64,000 nucleotides of DNA from Sphingobacterium sp. UGAL515B_05. Its GTDB lineage: Bacteria; Bacteroidota; Bacteroidia; Sphingobacteriales; Sphingobacteriaceae. A program made the translations under genes and the position numbers. The stretch covers positions 6,014,001 through 6,078,000 of the forward strand of contig NZ_CP109907.1 of the NCBI RefSeq assembly GCF_033097525.1. Direction: 5' to 3'. Below are positions 34,241 to 45,018 of the stretch, in pieces (positions within the stretch are counted from its first letter, which is position 1; each line of letters opens with the position of its first letter). The notes under the pieces were generated by a model. It was not told the origin of the DNA, did not search any database, and saw only the letters and a program-made list of their open reading frames with translations.

Positions 34241-37200
34241 TTAATTGCTGCTTTCCTTGATACCGAATTTTTCAACATAGGTACGTGGACTCTCCTTATA
34301 GAATTTCTTAAATGTTTTGCTAAAATATTTTGGATCATTAAACCCGACCTGATAAGCCACCTCACTGATACTCAAACCAGTATCGTTCACTAAAATATAG
34401 GCTGCTTTCTTAAGACGTACCATATTAATAAATTCAACCAAATTCAGTCCCGTTTGCTGCTTAATCTTGCGGTACAAAACAGAGCGGCTCACGCCGATGG
34501 CTTTTGTAAGATCCTGCACTCCAAAATCTTCACAGCCCAGATTTTCTTCGACAACCTTCAATACCTGATCCAAGAAACGTGTTCTTTCGGGCAGATCTGT
34601 TCCTTGTGCTCCAAGAAGATAATTCTGCACAAATTTTTCCTCCAATCGTTTCCGCGTCTGTATGATGTTTGAAATTTTCTGAATGAGATGTGGCATACTG
34701 AAGGGCTTGGTAATGTAGTCATCTGTACCGATTTCAAACGCCTCTGTGATATAAGGATCAGCTGTACGGGCTGTCAAAAGAATCACAGGAATATGATTTG
34801 AACTACTATCGTTTTTAATCTGCTGCAAAAGTGTGATTCCATCACAGTTGGGCATCGTTACATCTGAAATGATAATGTCGGGCTGTCTTGCTTGTACCAA
34901 TTCCAGCGCCTCAATACCATCATTAGCTTCTAAAACAATATATTTTTTCCGTAAGTTTTCACACAGAAAACAACGAAGCTCCACATTGTCCTCGGCAACA
35001 AGTATGATTGGCTTATCTTCATCCGCTGCAGAAGGCTCAATTTCTGTTTTTGTAGCATCCACATGTGGCATATCGGCATCCGCAGGGTCTGAGCATATCG
35101 TCGCTGCAGTACCGTCTAAAACCATAAGCTCTTCGACGAGGACATTCCCTTGGGGCAGGCTGATCCGAAATACTGTATTGAAGTCTGCCGGCTCCTGTGC
35201 CATATTACTTTCAACAGTGAGTTTTCCGCCGTGCAGCTGTATGATCGAACGACAGAGTGCTAAACCTATTCCGCCATTGGTAGCCGATAGGCCTTTTGCA
35301 TTGGCCTGATAAAATTGTTCAAATACAAAAGGTATATCTTTGGATGGGATTCCACGCCCCGAATCCCAAACGGATACAAGCAGTTTCTCCAACTCGCCTT
35401 CTCCTTCTAGCTCAACCTGTATCTTTATTTTACCCCCCTTGTCCGTAAATTTAAACGCATTATAAATCAAATTGACAAGGACTTTTTCAAATTGCTCCGG
35501 ATCAAAACCTCCAACATAATCAGGGCTTACCTTATTATCCAGGAAAAACTGAATATTATTTTTCTCGGCAATAAAGTGAAAATTCTGGCGAATGTTTTCC
35601 AAATACGTAGCAACATGAACCTTTTGGCAAAACAATTTCATCTTTCCGCCTTCATGTTTTCTGAAATCAAGCAGCTGATTAACCAGATTCATCAAGCGAT
35701 CCGCATTTCTTGTTGCATAACCGAGATGCTCCTGTGCATATGCTGAAAGCGAGCGATCGTCTTTTAATTGATTTAACGGCCCAATAATTAATGACAATGG
35801 CGTACGGAATTCATGGGAGATATTGGTAAAGAAATTCAGTTTTGCTTCATGAAGCTCCTCCTGTTTTTCCGAATCTATTTTCCGAATCAAAAGGTCTTGT
35901 TTCAATTTATTTCTACCGTGGAAAAATCGGATCACCAAAAAACTGACCGCAGCAAAAAGAAGAAAATAGCCGCTATAGGCCCACCATGTCCTCCATGGCG
36001 CTGGCAGCACTTTAATCTTCAAAACCGTTGCCTTTTCGTTCCATACCCCGTCGTTGTTGGCCCCTTTAACCCAAAGCTCGTAAGTACCGGGGTCTAAATT
36101 GGTATAAGTAGCCACGGGATTGCTCACATAATTCCAGTCTTGGTCAAAGCCTTTTAGATAATAAGCATATTGATTTTTCTCCGGATGAACATAATTCAAT
36201 ACACTGAATTCCAAACTAAAAACATTTTGATTGTGATCAAGAATTAATTCATCCATCATGGATATATCTTTAGGAATAACACCATCGAGGCCCGGGAGAA
36301 CTGTTTTATTGAATAATTTCAACTCCGTAAACTGAATGGGGGGAATGTAATTATTGACACTTAAACTATCCGGATTAAATAGGGTGAAGCCCGAGAAGCT
36401 TCCAAAGGCAAGTTTTCCGTCCCGCAACATTGCTGCTGCATTTTGAATATATTCGTTACCGGGAAGACCATCGATCTTCGTATAGGTTCGTACATGACCA
36501 GATAGGGGATCGAAACAAGAAATCCCCGTATTTGTGCTCAACCACAATTTGTTTTTCAGATCACTTAGAATAGCAAAAACATTGTTGATCGGCAATCCGT
36601 TTCGCTCATTAAACCTTTTGAACGCTTTCTTCTCTGGAAGATAAAGATTCAGCCCGCCCATGTACGTACCGATCCAAATATGTCCTTTCCGATCTTCATG
36701 GATACTCACAATATCATTTCCGCTAATTGAAAGGGAATCCTTCTTGTCATTTAGAAAGGAAACAAATTTATCGGTCCCTGCTAATTTTAGATTTAAACCA
36801 TTTGAAGTACCAATCCATAGATTACCTTTTGAATCCTCCAGTAAAGCGCGCACCATATTGGAACTCAACTGCTTTCTGGCAACGTTAAATGTCTGGAAAG
36901 TTCCTACTTTCTGGTTTTTACGAAGTACCTGTAGTCCTCCGCCGAAAGTGCCAATCCAAATATCGCCATTGCGATCCTCTAAGATCGCATACACATTATT
37001 ATTTGCCAGGCCATTACTTACATTGGGGTCGAAACGAAAATGTTCATAGCCTTGCTGTCCCTTTCGTCTTAAATTCAACCCACCATCATAAGTACCTACC
37101 CATAAATTCCCTTCCTTATCTAAACAGATAGACTTCACATTATTATGACTTAGGCCATTCAGGTTATTTTTATCGTGACGTTCACTAAAAAAAGAATTCG

Positions 37201-38416
37201 TACGCCGATTAAAATAATTTAATCCTCCCCCCTCAGTTCCAATCACCAGTTCTCCCATAGCATTTTCAACAAATGCACTCACCACATTGTAACTTAAGCT
37301 ATTGCGTTTAGATTGATGGGTGAAATTCTGAAAATTAGGAATATCCTTGTCATAAATATTAACCCCTCCAAAATAGGTTCCAATCCAAATAGACCCCCGC
37401 TTATCTTGAAATATAGGGCGAATGGAATTATTGCTTAAGCTATTGGGATTTCCATCGTCTGCCTGGATAAAAAGCAATTTTCCGTTTTGATAAACATATA
37501 GGCCATTGAATGTTCCAATCCAAATCTTTCCATCATCTGTTTTTTTTAAGGACCGCACATCTTGATTAGCCAAACCTGTATGATTTCCCTCTTCGGTTAA
37601 CGAGGATATTTCGTCTGTATTCTCATTGATAATCCGAATACCATTATATTTTGTACCTACCCAAAATATACCTGGACTAACTTCCAAAACAGCCTGAAAC
37701 CGTTGATTAACCTTATTATCTACCGATTTCTCTTTGAAGTAAGTCCGTAGCACCTTTAAGCTATTTCCATCTTTCGATGCGGCTTGCATGAGTACAATGG
37801 CATCATCGGTACAAAACCATAATCGCTTTCTGCGATCCTCATACATGGTGCGAAAATTACGATAGTATTCTTTTCCCTGGCTTCTTTCAACGGTAATCTC
37901 ATTGAAGACCAATTCCGCTTCAGGATGCCGGCCCTCTTTGATCTTATACAAGCCTATATTTGTCGCAATCCAAATCTTACCGTTGGAATCCTGAAAAATC
38001 TGGTGAACGTTGACATCCATTTTCCCACTGCTACTCTCTACCGTAGGTAATGGTATACGGCTAAAATTGTCTGATTCTCGATTGTATAAATTCAGACCTG
38101 TCATTGTCCCTATCCAAAGCCGCCTTTTGTTATCTTCCGTAATCGCTTGAATAAAGTTGTGCTCTAAGGAAAGGCTATCTTGCGGATTACTGCGATAAAT
38201 TGTAAACTTTCGGGCGTCGTATTTATTTAAGCCATCACGGGTACCAATCCACATAAAACCCAAATGATCTTGGGCTATAGCGAAAACACTGCCTTGAGAC
38301 AAACCTTCGTTGACATCCAAGTGTAAAAAACGATAGTTTTTTTCCTGCGCATGCAAAATAGAAATTAAAGCTAACGCACAGCAAAAACAGCGCATAAAAA
38401 CACGTAATGGCATCAT
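34241..38416 (-). CDS. Hybrid two-component system regulator (HTCS)
   Basis: This 1391-residue one-protein sensor-regulator has a signal peptide (1-23), about a dozen propeller repeats (30-690; many copies of IWIGT-GGLN) and a Y_Y_Y domain (725-800). A membrane helix follows (811-831), then a histidine kinase with His868 in NISHEF and Asn986 in the ATPase domain. A receiver domain with Asp1185 in IIISDVTMP and a C-terminal AraC HTH (1290-1385) complete it. It senses periplasmic oligosaccharides and activates susCD loci. It is 62 bases from the GH88-beta-helix gene at the end of the minus-strand locus and is the obvious regulator of that locus. Confidence 0.95.
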   Translation of the reverse strand: MMPLRVFMRCFCCALALISILHAQEKNYRFLHLDVNEGLSQGSVFAIAQDHLGFMWIGTRDGLNKYDARKFTIYRSNPQDSLSLEHNFIQAITEDNKRRLWIGTMTGLNLYNRESDNFSRIPLPTVESSSGKMDVNVHQIFQDSNGKIWIATNIGLYKIKEGRHPEAELVFNEITVERSQGKEYYRNFRTMYEDRRKRLWFCTDDAIVLMQAASKDGNSLKVLRTYFKEKSVDNKVNQRFQAVLEVSPGIFWVGTKYNGIRIINENTDEISSLTEEGNHTGLANQDVRSLKKTDDGKIWIGTFNGLYVYQNGKLLFIQADDGNPNSLSNNSIRPIFQDKRGSIWIGTYFGGVNIYDKDIPNFQNFTHQSKRNSLSYNVVSAFVENAMGELVIGTEGGGLNYFNRRTNSFFSERHDKNNLNGLSHNNVKSICLDKEGNLWVGTYDGGLNLRRKGQQGYEHFRFDPNVSNGLANNNVYAILEDRNGDIWIGTFGGGLQVLRKNQKVGTFQTFNVARKQLSSNMVRALLEDSKGNLWIGTSNGLNLKLAGTDKFVSFLNDKKDSLSISGNDIVSIHEDRKGHIWIGTYMGGLNLYLPEKKAFKRFNERNGLPINNVFAILSDLKNKLWLSTNTGISCFDPLSGHVRTYTKIDGLPGNEYIQNAAAMLRDGKLAFGSFSGFTLFNPDSLSVNNYIPPIQFTELKLFNKTVLPGLDGVIPKDISMMDELILDHNQNVFSLEFSVLNYVHPEKNQYAYYLKGFDQDWNYVSNPVATYTNLDPGTYELWVKGANNDGVWNEKATVLKIKVLPAPWRTWWAYSGYFLLFAAVSFLVIRFFHGRNKLKQDLLIRKIDSEKQEELHEAKLNFFTNISHEFRTPLSLIIGPLNQLKDDRSLSAYAQEHLGYATRNADRLMNLVNQLLDFRKHEGGKMKLFCQKVHVATYLENIRQNFHFIAEKNNIQFFLDNKVSPDYVGGFDPEQFEKVLVNLIYNAFKFTDKGGKIKIQVELEGEGELEKLLVSVWDSGRGIPSKDIPFVFEQFYQANAKGLSATNGGIGLALCRSIIQLHGGKLTVESNMAQEPADFNTVFRISLPQGNVLVEELMVLDGTAATICSDPADADMPHVDATKTEIEPSAADEDKPIILVAEDNVELRCFLCENLRKKYIVLEANDGIEALELVQARQPDIIISDVTMPNCDGITLLQQIKNDSSSNHIPVILLTARTADPYITEAFEIGTDDYITKPFSMPHLIQKISNIIQTRKRLEEKFVQNYLLGAQGTDLPERTRFLDQVLKVVEENLGCEDFGVQDLTKAIGVSRSVLYRKIKQQTGLNLVEFINMVRLKKAAYILVNDTGLSISEVAYQVGFNDPKYFSKTFKKFYKESPRTYVEKFGIKESSN

Positions 38417-38478
38417 AAGGTATATAATTGAAATGGATGATAAAAATAATCATTCCATTGAATAAATACGAACAAGAA

Positions 38479-41178
38479 TCACTTTAATCGATCTTTTAAT
38501 TGTTGCTCATAAAGTGAGCCGATCGACATTATTCTGTTTTGATTTTCCCAGTAACCAGCATTTCTATTTTTCAATCTTCCAGCTACTTTTTCTCCCTTTA
38601 CTCCTATGGCAAAATTTTGTCCGGAAGCCCAGGGCTGTTGTACTGCAGCACTTTTGACCGTACAATTCCATAAGACTTGTGTCACCCCAGCCCAGCCATG
38701 TCCACTTCCCCAGTTACCGCGGTCCTGAACATTAATTTCACCATCCGTTACGATTTGATCGTATAAGGTTCCAACAGCCCATCGATGATGTGGACCGATA
38801 TCCGCATGTGTTCGCTCCGCGCTAGAAAGGCTAAAAACGTTTGGACCGAGGGTCCTAGCCCCTGTTACGTAATCATGGCGTCCTTCCGTGGTATAAAGTT
38901 CTTTAAATAAATTAAGCTGACCGTCATTATTGAATGAATACCTTCGGCCACCTGTAATTTGAGATTTTCCATCCAGACACCGCGACTTCATTACTGTAAT
39001 CTGTTTGGCAAAAGCGCCAAGACTCACCGCCGCATAACCAAAATAACGCGCGGTAATATTGCGCACCCAACCATTCGCTATTTTATCCATATCAATTGCA
39101 ATCCAGCCGTGGTTTTCGTCTTCATCACTTACAAAATCGGATTCGAAACGTATATTTTCGATTCCAACTTCACTTATACGTCCGTCAAAGGTGTAAGGAA
39201 TGACAGCCACTTTTCCATACCTCGGATCAATCGCCATCACCAAGGGATTATCAAAAAATACAGAGTCACCTTTAATGGCCAAAATAGTACGTTCAAAATT
39301 TAGCTTATATTCCCGCGCGGTCCACTGTTTCGTCCCTTCTCTCTTTTCAATTTGGTTCATTCGAAGCGCTTCGATCCAGGCATCGTTCATCTCATACGAG
39401 AGCAGTACCTGCTCGCCCACTTTCCTTTCCTTCGCATGATCGATTAGGACATATTTAGCCCCTACAGGTCCATATCCATTCTTAACAAACTGTTTTCTTG
39501 CCTGGTCCACTGAATAACTACCTGTACCTGAAATCTTCAATAAGCTCCGTTGGTGCTGGCCTGTAGCTTTAAGCAGGGTTTGCCCTATTGCATCGCCCTC
39601 CCCTCTCAACACGACACCGCTGGCGTGAATTTCCAAGCTTCCAGGTATATTGTACAGGCCTTTTTTCAACAAAATAGCCCCTCTATAACCATTTTTATCA
39701 AGTGGTTTTGCCGATACAGCATCGATAGCCTGCTGTATAATTTGTTGATCATCGCCATTTACGCTGGGTTTTACAGTAATCACAACAGGAACATTGGGCA
39801 GCTTTTGATCACCTTGATGATAGCCCACATGGCTAAAGTCGGGGATTAGATTTCCCTGTGCATCTGGAAAATAGATCAATTGTCCCGCTGGATTTTTCCG
39901 GACCAGATCCGATTGAACTTTTCCGGACTGTAGATCTTCTTGCCGATGCAGTGCTTCCAAAAAGTAATAATCGGCATAACTCAATGGTTTATCCACTTCA
40001 GTATTGGAAGGTTTCGATCCTGTACTGTGTAATAATATAAAACCTCTACTTTTATTTGGTGGCGACATGTAATTGTCTATCAGATTCGCCAATATGGTCT
40101 GTGCTTTTGCACGATAATCTTTCCCTTGGTTGCTATACGTGCTTAATTCCAACAGCCCCGACGCTATGACTGTCGCTGCCGACACATCCCGTGGTTCATT
40201 TGGAATATTCGGCGCATCGAAATCCCAGTAAGGGATCAAGTCTTTCGGCATATTGGGATGTGAAAACAGCCAATGCGCAACTTTTTCGGCTTGCTGCAGA
40301 TATTTCGGATCTCCAGTTTCTCTGTAACACATCGTATAGCCATACAGTGCCCAGGCTTCACCCCGCGACCATGTCGATTCATCACTTAAGCCCTGATGGG
40401 TGTTTTTATGCTGCACAGCTCCTGTTTTCGGATTATAGTCTATTACATGGTATGTGCTGTAATCTGGCCTAAAATGATTTTTTAGCGTTGTATTGGCGTG
40501 GCTCACCGCAATATGATAATAAGTAGAATCTCCCGTAAGTTTGGTTGCTTCAAACAGCAATTCTAGATTGAGCATATTATCGATGATGACCGGAAAATCC
40601 CAGCGATGGCTATTGTGATCCCACGAACGTATACAGCCGACTGTCGGATTGAAGCGGGTTGCCAGCGTTTGGGCAGCCTGAACAAGCACCTCCCGGTACT
40701 GTGGATTTGCGGTTAACCGATAACCGTTTCCTACACTACAGTAGATCTTAAAGCCCATATCATGGGTCTTTCCATTAAATTGCTCCGCTTCGATCGAACG
40801 TGTCGTTTCTGAAGCAAGATCTCTCCACGTTTGTTTTCCCGATTTTTCGTAGAGATACCACAGGACGCCAGGGAAAAAACCACTGGTCCAGTCCCCCCTT
40901 TTCACGGCGACCAGTTTGTTATCTGAGGAAAGCGTACGTGGCGATACCAAGGATGAATCACTTTTTTTCAAGAGCTGCAATTCTTTATAAAGTAGCTCAG
41001 CTTGTTGATCTGCAAGCCCCCAAGCTTTTTGCAGCTGCTTTGTGCTCTGTGCCTCAACATGTTGAAAAGCACACAAAATTCCAGTCAAAAAGAGTGCTTT
41101 GGCAATAGATGACCTTTTTAAATTCCGAAAGCGCAAAAAGAGGGTATATCTTCGCAAAGACGTCGCATTAACATTCAT
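38479..41178 (-). CDS. GH88 unsaturated glucuronyl hydrolase fused to a beta-helix domain
   Basis: The protein has 899 residues. Residues about 45-425 match GH88: GDWTSGFFPGVLW, Asp140 in THDMGFKIY and Asp200 in VIIDNMLN, the two acidic residues expected in the active site, and STWSRGEAWALYGY. After a linker, residues about 460-895 form a Gly/Asn/Asp-rich region with right-handed beta-helix character (GAILLKKGLYNIPGSLEIHA, VLRGEG, and later NVQDRGNWGSGHGWAGV), as in pectate-lyase-like proteins. The first half hydrolyses the unsaturated uronic residue left by a lyase; the second may be a lyase, hydrolase or binding module. Combining the two in one chain is uncommon. Confidence 0.82.
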   Translation of the reverse strand: MNVNATSLRRYTLFLRFRNLKRSSIAKALFLTGILCAFQHVEAQSTKQLQKAWGLADQQAELLYKELQLLKKSDSSLVSPRTLSSDNKLVAVKRGDWTSGFFPGVLWYLYEKSGKQTWRDLASETTRSIEAEQFNGKTHDMGFKIYCSVGNGYRLTANPQYREVLVQAAQTLATRFNPTVGCIRSWDHNSHRWDFPVIIDNMLNLELLFEATKLTGDSTYYHIAVSHANTTLKNHFRPDYSTYHVIDYNPKTGAVQHKNTHQGLSDESTWSRGEAWALYGYTMCYRETGDPKYLQQAEKVAHWLFSHPNMPKDLIPYWDFDAPNIPNEPRDVSAATVIASGLLELSTYSNQGKDYRAKAQTILANLIDNYMSPPNKSRGFILLHSTGSKPSNTEVDKPLSYADYYFLEALHRQEDLQSGKVQSDLVRKNPAGQLIYFPDAQGNLIPDFSHVGYHQGDQKLPNVPVVITVKPSVNGDDQQIIQQAIDAVSAKPLDKNGYRGAILLKKGLYNIPGSLEIHASGVVLRGEGDAIGQTLLKATGQHQRSLLKISGTGSYSVDQARKQFVKNGYGPVGAKYVLIDHAKERKVGEQVLLSYEMNDAWIEALRMNQIEKREGTKQWTAREYKLNFERTILAIKGDSVFFDNPLVMAIDPRYGKVAVIPYTFDGRISEVGIENIRFESDFVSDEDENHGWIAIDMDKIANGWVRNITARYFGYAAVSLGAFAKQITVMKSRCLDGKSQITGGRRYSFNNDGQLNLFKELYTTEGRHDYVTGARTLGPNVFSLSSAERTHADIGPHHRWAVGTLYDQIVTDGEINVQDRGNWGSGHGWAGVTQVLWNCTVKSAAVQQPWASGQNFAIGVKGEKVAGRLKNRNAGYWENQNRIMSIGSLYEQQLKDRLK

Positions 41179-41236
41179 GTTATCTGTAGGTTTTTAAGGT
41201 GAAATGGTTAAATTATTTTATAAGGGGGCTAGGAAA

Positions 41237-42424
41237 TCAAAGCCATATAATTGGGTTGCGAATGGGTAAATTTCGAATAACCTCTTCTTGTTCGGGTGCA
41301 TGATCAAGCTTTTCCCAAAGCTGCAGATAGTCTTTATTCTGGAAAGCCGCTGCCGAAAAGACAAGTGCCGGATGTGCAATTGGCCATTGATCCCAATACA
41401 TGACATCTTTCTGGTAAGGCCATTTTTCTTTAGCTGCAATATAGGGGACCATAAAATCAATTCCCGTTTTTATGTTCCGCCCATCAGACAATGTATACTG
41501 CCAAAGGGAGGTGTTGGTCTTGGACAAAATCTGGCAGATCATGGCCATCGCATCCAGATTAAACAACGCGTATCCATAAGGTTTTGTCCGCTGTAATTCC
41601 CTCGGGAAGCTACCATTAGCGTCCATTTGATTCGGCAGCAGCACATGCGCATAACGATCTGCACATGTATTGAGTAATACAGTGTCTTGCACTAAACTCG
41701 AAAATGCGGCTACCTGCATCACCCAACATGTACCATGGTTGTTGGCGGCATTCATTTCATCGATACCATATTGATGCGTTGTAAGCCAGCGTAAATAGGC
41801 CGCAAACCAGCGATGTATGGCATCCTTGGCTGCCTGTGGAAAATTGGGGTCGTTTTCAAATATCTTTACGCCCTGTGCAACTTCCATCAGATGAATGGTA
41901 TCAATAATGCCTATTCCGCGCCCTGTAAAACGCCCTTGTATAGCCTGCGCATAAAGAAGATTCGGATTCATCATCGTTTCTGCATCAACGAACCAAGCCT
42001 TTAAATGACGAAGTGCCTGCTGTACATATTTTTTATCCGGATTCAAACGATAGGCTGAGGCCAGTGCGCCCACGATTCGGCTGAAGCGGATCATTGCTTT
42101 ACGATGTTCAACGAAATTGGCCGGATTAGTCATCCCATCCCGTTGGATATAGGGTGCAGCTGGATCTTTGGGATCGGGCCACCAATAATCGCCTTCAGAA
42201 TAAAAATCATGAATACCCCCGGCACTCCGGACCGCGCTATATGCTGTCACAGTCAATGGTTTCTGCTTCATCGCCCATTTGGACTGCTTTAGAATAACAG
42301 GACGCAGCGTCTGGATGATCTCCTGCTCAAAAACACCTTCCTTAATTTTTGCCTTCAAAAATAAGGGGGAAATTACGATCCCGAGAAGACAGCCCATGAT
42401 GCGAACAATTGATTTAGATTTCAT
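41237..42424 (-). CDS. Alginate-lyase-family polysaccharide lyase (possible PL38)
   Basis: The protein (395 residues, signal peptide in the first 25) belongs to the alginate lyase superfamily with an alpha/alpha-barrel. It contains EGDYWWPDPKDP near residue 80, NNHGTCW at 228-234 with the catalytic-type Asn-His pair, and a Tyr-rich late segment KPYGYALFNLDAM. This family includes alginate lyases (PL5) and glucuronan lyases (PL38). A neighbouring GH88 would remove the unsaturated uronate it generates. The presence of fucosidases and a beta-galactosidase makes alginate itself unlikely; a glucuronate-containing heteroglycan is a better guess. Confidence 0.75.
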   Translation of the reverse strand: MKSKSIVRIMGCLLGIVISPLFLKAKIKEGVFEQEIIQTLRPVILKQSKWAMKQKPLTVTAYSAVRSAGGIHDFYSEGDYWWPDPKDPAAPYIQRDGMTNPANFVEHRKAMIRFSRIVGALASAYRLNPDKKYVQQALRHLKAWFVDAETMMNPNLLYAQAIQGRFTGRGIGIIDTIHLMEVAQGVKIFENDPNFPQAAKDAIHRWFAAYLRWLTTHQYGIDEMNAANNHGTCWVMQVAAFSSLVQDTVLLNTCADRYAHVLLPNQMDANGSFPRELQRTKPYGYALFNLDAMAMICQILSKTNTSLWQYTLSDGRNIKTGIDFMVPYIAAKEKWPYQKDVMYWDQWPIAHPALVFSAAAFQNKDYLQLWEKLDHAPEQEEVIRNLPIRNPIIWL

Positions 42425-42441
42425 TTTTCCTGTATTTTGAT

Positions 42442-45012
42442 TTATAGCGGAACAATACGATACCGTTTACCTTTTATGGTCTCAAATTGAACTTCGAATG
42501 TTTTCGCAACTGCTAACGATGGCAATTTGGACGGATCAGCGATCGTATACGGTAGTTGTTCCGGTTTATATAATAGCGTATTGTCTGTGACAACTGCCTG
42601 ATTTGATTCGATGCCGACAACTTTAACGGGTAAAGGTGTACGCAAACGACAAACACCTCCAATATTGGATATGATCATTGCTTCGGTCAATCCGTTATTT
42701 TTCCAGGCAATGTCTACGGTAAAGTTTCCCCTGGCCTTAATTCCTTTAATCGTCCCAGCAGACCATTCATCAGGTAGAGCCGGCAATAAATGAACAGCAC
42801 CATCGTGACTTTGCAGCAACATTTCAGTCATTCCGGCCGTAGCACCAAAATTACCGTCAATTTGAAAAGGTGGGTGTGCATCAAATAAATTCGGATAGGC
42901 TCCACCACCGCTCATCTGAGCACGATCCAATTTAGGATCGATAAAATTTAAGGCATCCTTGAGGATTTTATAGGCATGATTTCCATCCTGAAGCCTCGCC
43001 CACCAATTTGTCTTCCAGGCCATCGACCAGCCGGTACTGACATCGCCCCTTAAAAGCAATGAACGCTTGGCGGCCGCAGCCAAAGCCTTGTTTTCCGCAA
43101 GACTGATCTGATTGCCCGGGTATAAACCAAATAAGTGGGAAATATGCCGATGCTGATCTTTTGGATCATCCCAATCTTTAAACCACTCTTGTAATTGTCC
43201 ATATTGGCCCAACTGATAGGGATAAAGCTTTTCCTTCGCTTCTTCTAGTGCAGTTTTAAATTCAGGATCAACACCCAATATCGTACATGAACGAATAACA
43301 GCGGTAAAAAGCTCACGAATGATCGCCATATCCATCGTAGAGGCCATGGTCAATTGATATTCTTTACCTGCTATTTTAATTGTATTTTCAGGTGAAGTGG
43401 AAGGATTGGTCACGAGATATTTACTTCCTGGATCTGCAATCAGCCATTGCAGCATAAATTGGGCCGCCCCTTTCATCAATGGGTAGGCCTTCTCCTTCAA
43501 GAAAGTTTTGTCACCCGTAAAGCGATAGTGTTCCCATAAATGTGTGCTCAACCAGGCACCTGCCATAGGCCATGCCGACCAGCGTGGCATTCCTTTGGGA
43601 TCCCAATCATATCCGCCCGGAGGGGAGGTTTTAGCCCATAGATCGGAATTATGATGCACAACCCAGCCCTTATCGACATGATAATTTATCGATGCTGTTT
43701 TAGCCCCGTTGATCGCCAGCTCCTCCATAAAATCAAACAAAGGCTGATGACATTCTGCAAGATTGGTATTTTCCGCAAGCCAATAATTCATTTCTGTATT
43801 GATATTGGTCGTGTAATTACTTCCCCACGGTGGCTGCACATGATCATTCCAGATCCCCTGTAAATTTGCAGGCCTTCCTCCTTGCCTGGAGCTGGCAATC
43901 AACAAGTAGCGTCCAAAATGATAATACAGCGTCAGAAGCCCCAAATCGGCAGGTCCTTTGGAAAACTGCATGACACGCTGGTCTGTAGGTAATTTATCAT
44001 GAGCAGAAGTACCGGTCAGCGCAAAGGCTACACGATTGAATAGCGTTTGATAATCCCTTTGATGGTTCGCAAGTAAGGTCTGAAAATTCTTTTTGGAGAC
44101 CGTATTCATGCGTTTTTTTGCGAGCAGCGTAGCATCTTTACCTTCCTGACTCGGAGACTTATCAAAACCGTTAAAGCTTGTCGCTTCTGTCAAAAATAAA
44201 ATCACCTCATCAGCGCCTATAATTTTAAGCTTATCCGGCTCTTTTTTCACCAGACCACCGGTAGTTTTTACACTGACCTGCATCGCAAAGGTCATCCCTC
44301 TTCCGCCAACACTATCGTACACCACCTGTTGGGGTTCATAATCCCTATTGGCGACAAAACTCGGCGCCTTACCCTGAAGGGTCAGTTGATTATCCCCTTG
44401 GGTCGAAACGCTATATCGGAGCTTACTGGTCAAGGAAAGATCCAAGGTAATTGATTTTTTCTTGTCTGCTTTCAATCGAACCACCAATGCTTTATCCGGA
44501 AAGCTGACAAAACTTTCCCTTTGGTATCGAACACCTTGATACGAATAGCTCACCTGATTGATCGCTCGTTCAAGATCCAGCTCCCGTTTATAATCTTTGA
44601 CCTTTTTTTCGTCCTGATGAAAGTCCAACCATAAATCGCCCATGGGTAGATACCGAGCAGAATAAGGTCCTTGCATTTTCTTCCAAAGAACTGCTGCCTC
44701 TTCATATTTTCCAGCAAAGATGGCTTGGCGCACTTGGGGTAAGACCTGCGGGCCGTTTTGATTATTGCCCGCATCGGGTTCACCCGACCACAGCGTATTA
44801 TCGTTAATTTGAAACCTATCTTTACTTAGCCCTCCAAAGACCATCGCTCCTGTTGTGCCATTTCCAAGTGGCAGTGCCTCTTCCCACAGTGTGGCCGGTT
44901 GATTATACCAAAGCTTCAGCTGCGGCGAATTGCTTTGTGCACGGCATGGAGCAATCGTCCCCAGGAGGCCGAGCAGTAAAAAGAAGTTCAAATGATTCGT
45001 TGCTTTTAACAT
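42442..45012 (-). CDS. GH95 alpha-L-fucosidase (or alpha-L-galactosidase)
   Basis: The 856-residue secreted enzyme starts with a signal peptide (FFLLLGLLGTIAPCRAQ) and shows the GH95 pattern: WYNQPATLWEEALPLGNG, MVFGG, INDNTLWSGEP, the LQGIWNDHVQPPWGSNYTTNINTEMNYW stretch, and FQIDGNFGATAGMTEML. GH95 enzymes remove alpha-1,2-linked fucose or galactose from oligosaccharides. It lies 6 bases from the GH2 gene, and a GH29 fucosidase is also present, indicating two distinct fucosyl linkages or positions in the target glycan. Confidence 0.93.
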   Translation of the reverse strand: MLKATNHLNFFLLLGLLGTIAPCRAQSNSPQLKLWYNQPATLWEEALPLGNGTTGAMVFGGLSKDRFQINDNTLWSGEPDAGNNQNGPQVLPQVRQAIFAGKYEEAAVLWKKMQGPYSARYLPMGDLWLDFHQDEKKVKDYKRELDLERAINQVSYSYQGVRYQRESFVSFPDKALVVRLKADKKKSITLDLSLTSKLRYSVSTQGDNQLTLQGKAPSFVANRDYEPQQVVYDSVGGRGMTFAMQVSVKTTGGLVKKEPDKLKIIGADEVILFLTEATSFNGFDKSPSQEGKDATLLAKKRMNTVSKKNFQTLLANHQRDYQTLFNRVAFALTGTSAHDKLPTDQRVMQFSKGPADLGLLTLYYHFGRYLLIASSRQGGRPANLQGIWNDHVQPPWGSNYTTNINTEMNYWLAENTNLAECHQPLFDFMEELAINGAKTASINYHVDKGWVVHHNSDLWAKTSPPGGYDWDPKGMPRWSAWPMAGAWLSTHLWEHYRFTGDKTFLKEKAYPLMKGAAQFMLQWLIADPGSKYLVTNPSTSPENTIKIAGKEYQLTMASTMDMAIIRELFTAVIRSCTILGVDPEFKTALEEAKEKLYPYQLGQYGQLQEWFKDWDDPKDQHRHISHLFGLYPGNQISLAENKALAAAAKRSLLLRGDVSTGWSMAWKTNWWARLQDGNHAYKILKDALNFIDPKLDRAQMSGGGAYPNLFDAHPPFQIDGNFGATAGMTEMLLQSHDGAVHLLPALPDEWSAGTIKGIKARGNFTVDIAWKNNGLTEAMIISNIGGVCRLRTPLPVKVVGIESNQAVVTDNTLLYKPEQLPYTIADPSKLPSLAVAKTFEVQFETIKGKRYRIVPL

Positions 45013-45018
45013 CTTGTG

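Noticed and set aside
34833..35309. A 158-codon plus-strand frame opposite the HTCS gene
   Set aside because: Low-complexity Ser-rich product that mirrors the HTCS codons; the HTCS reading has intact kinase and receiver motifs.
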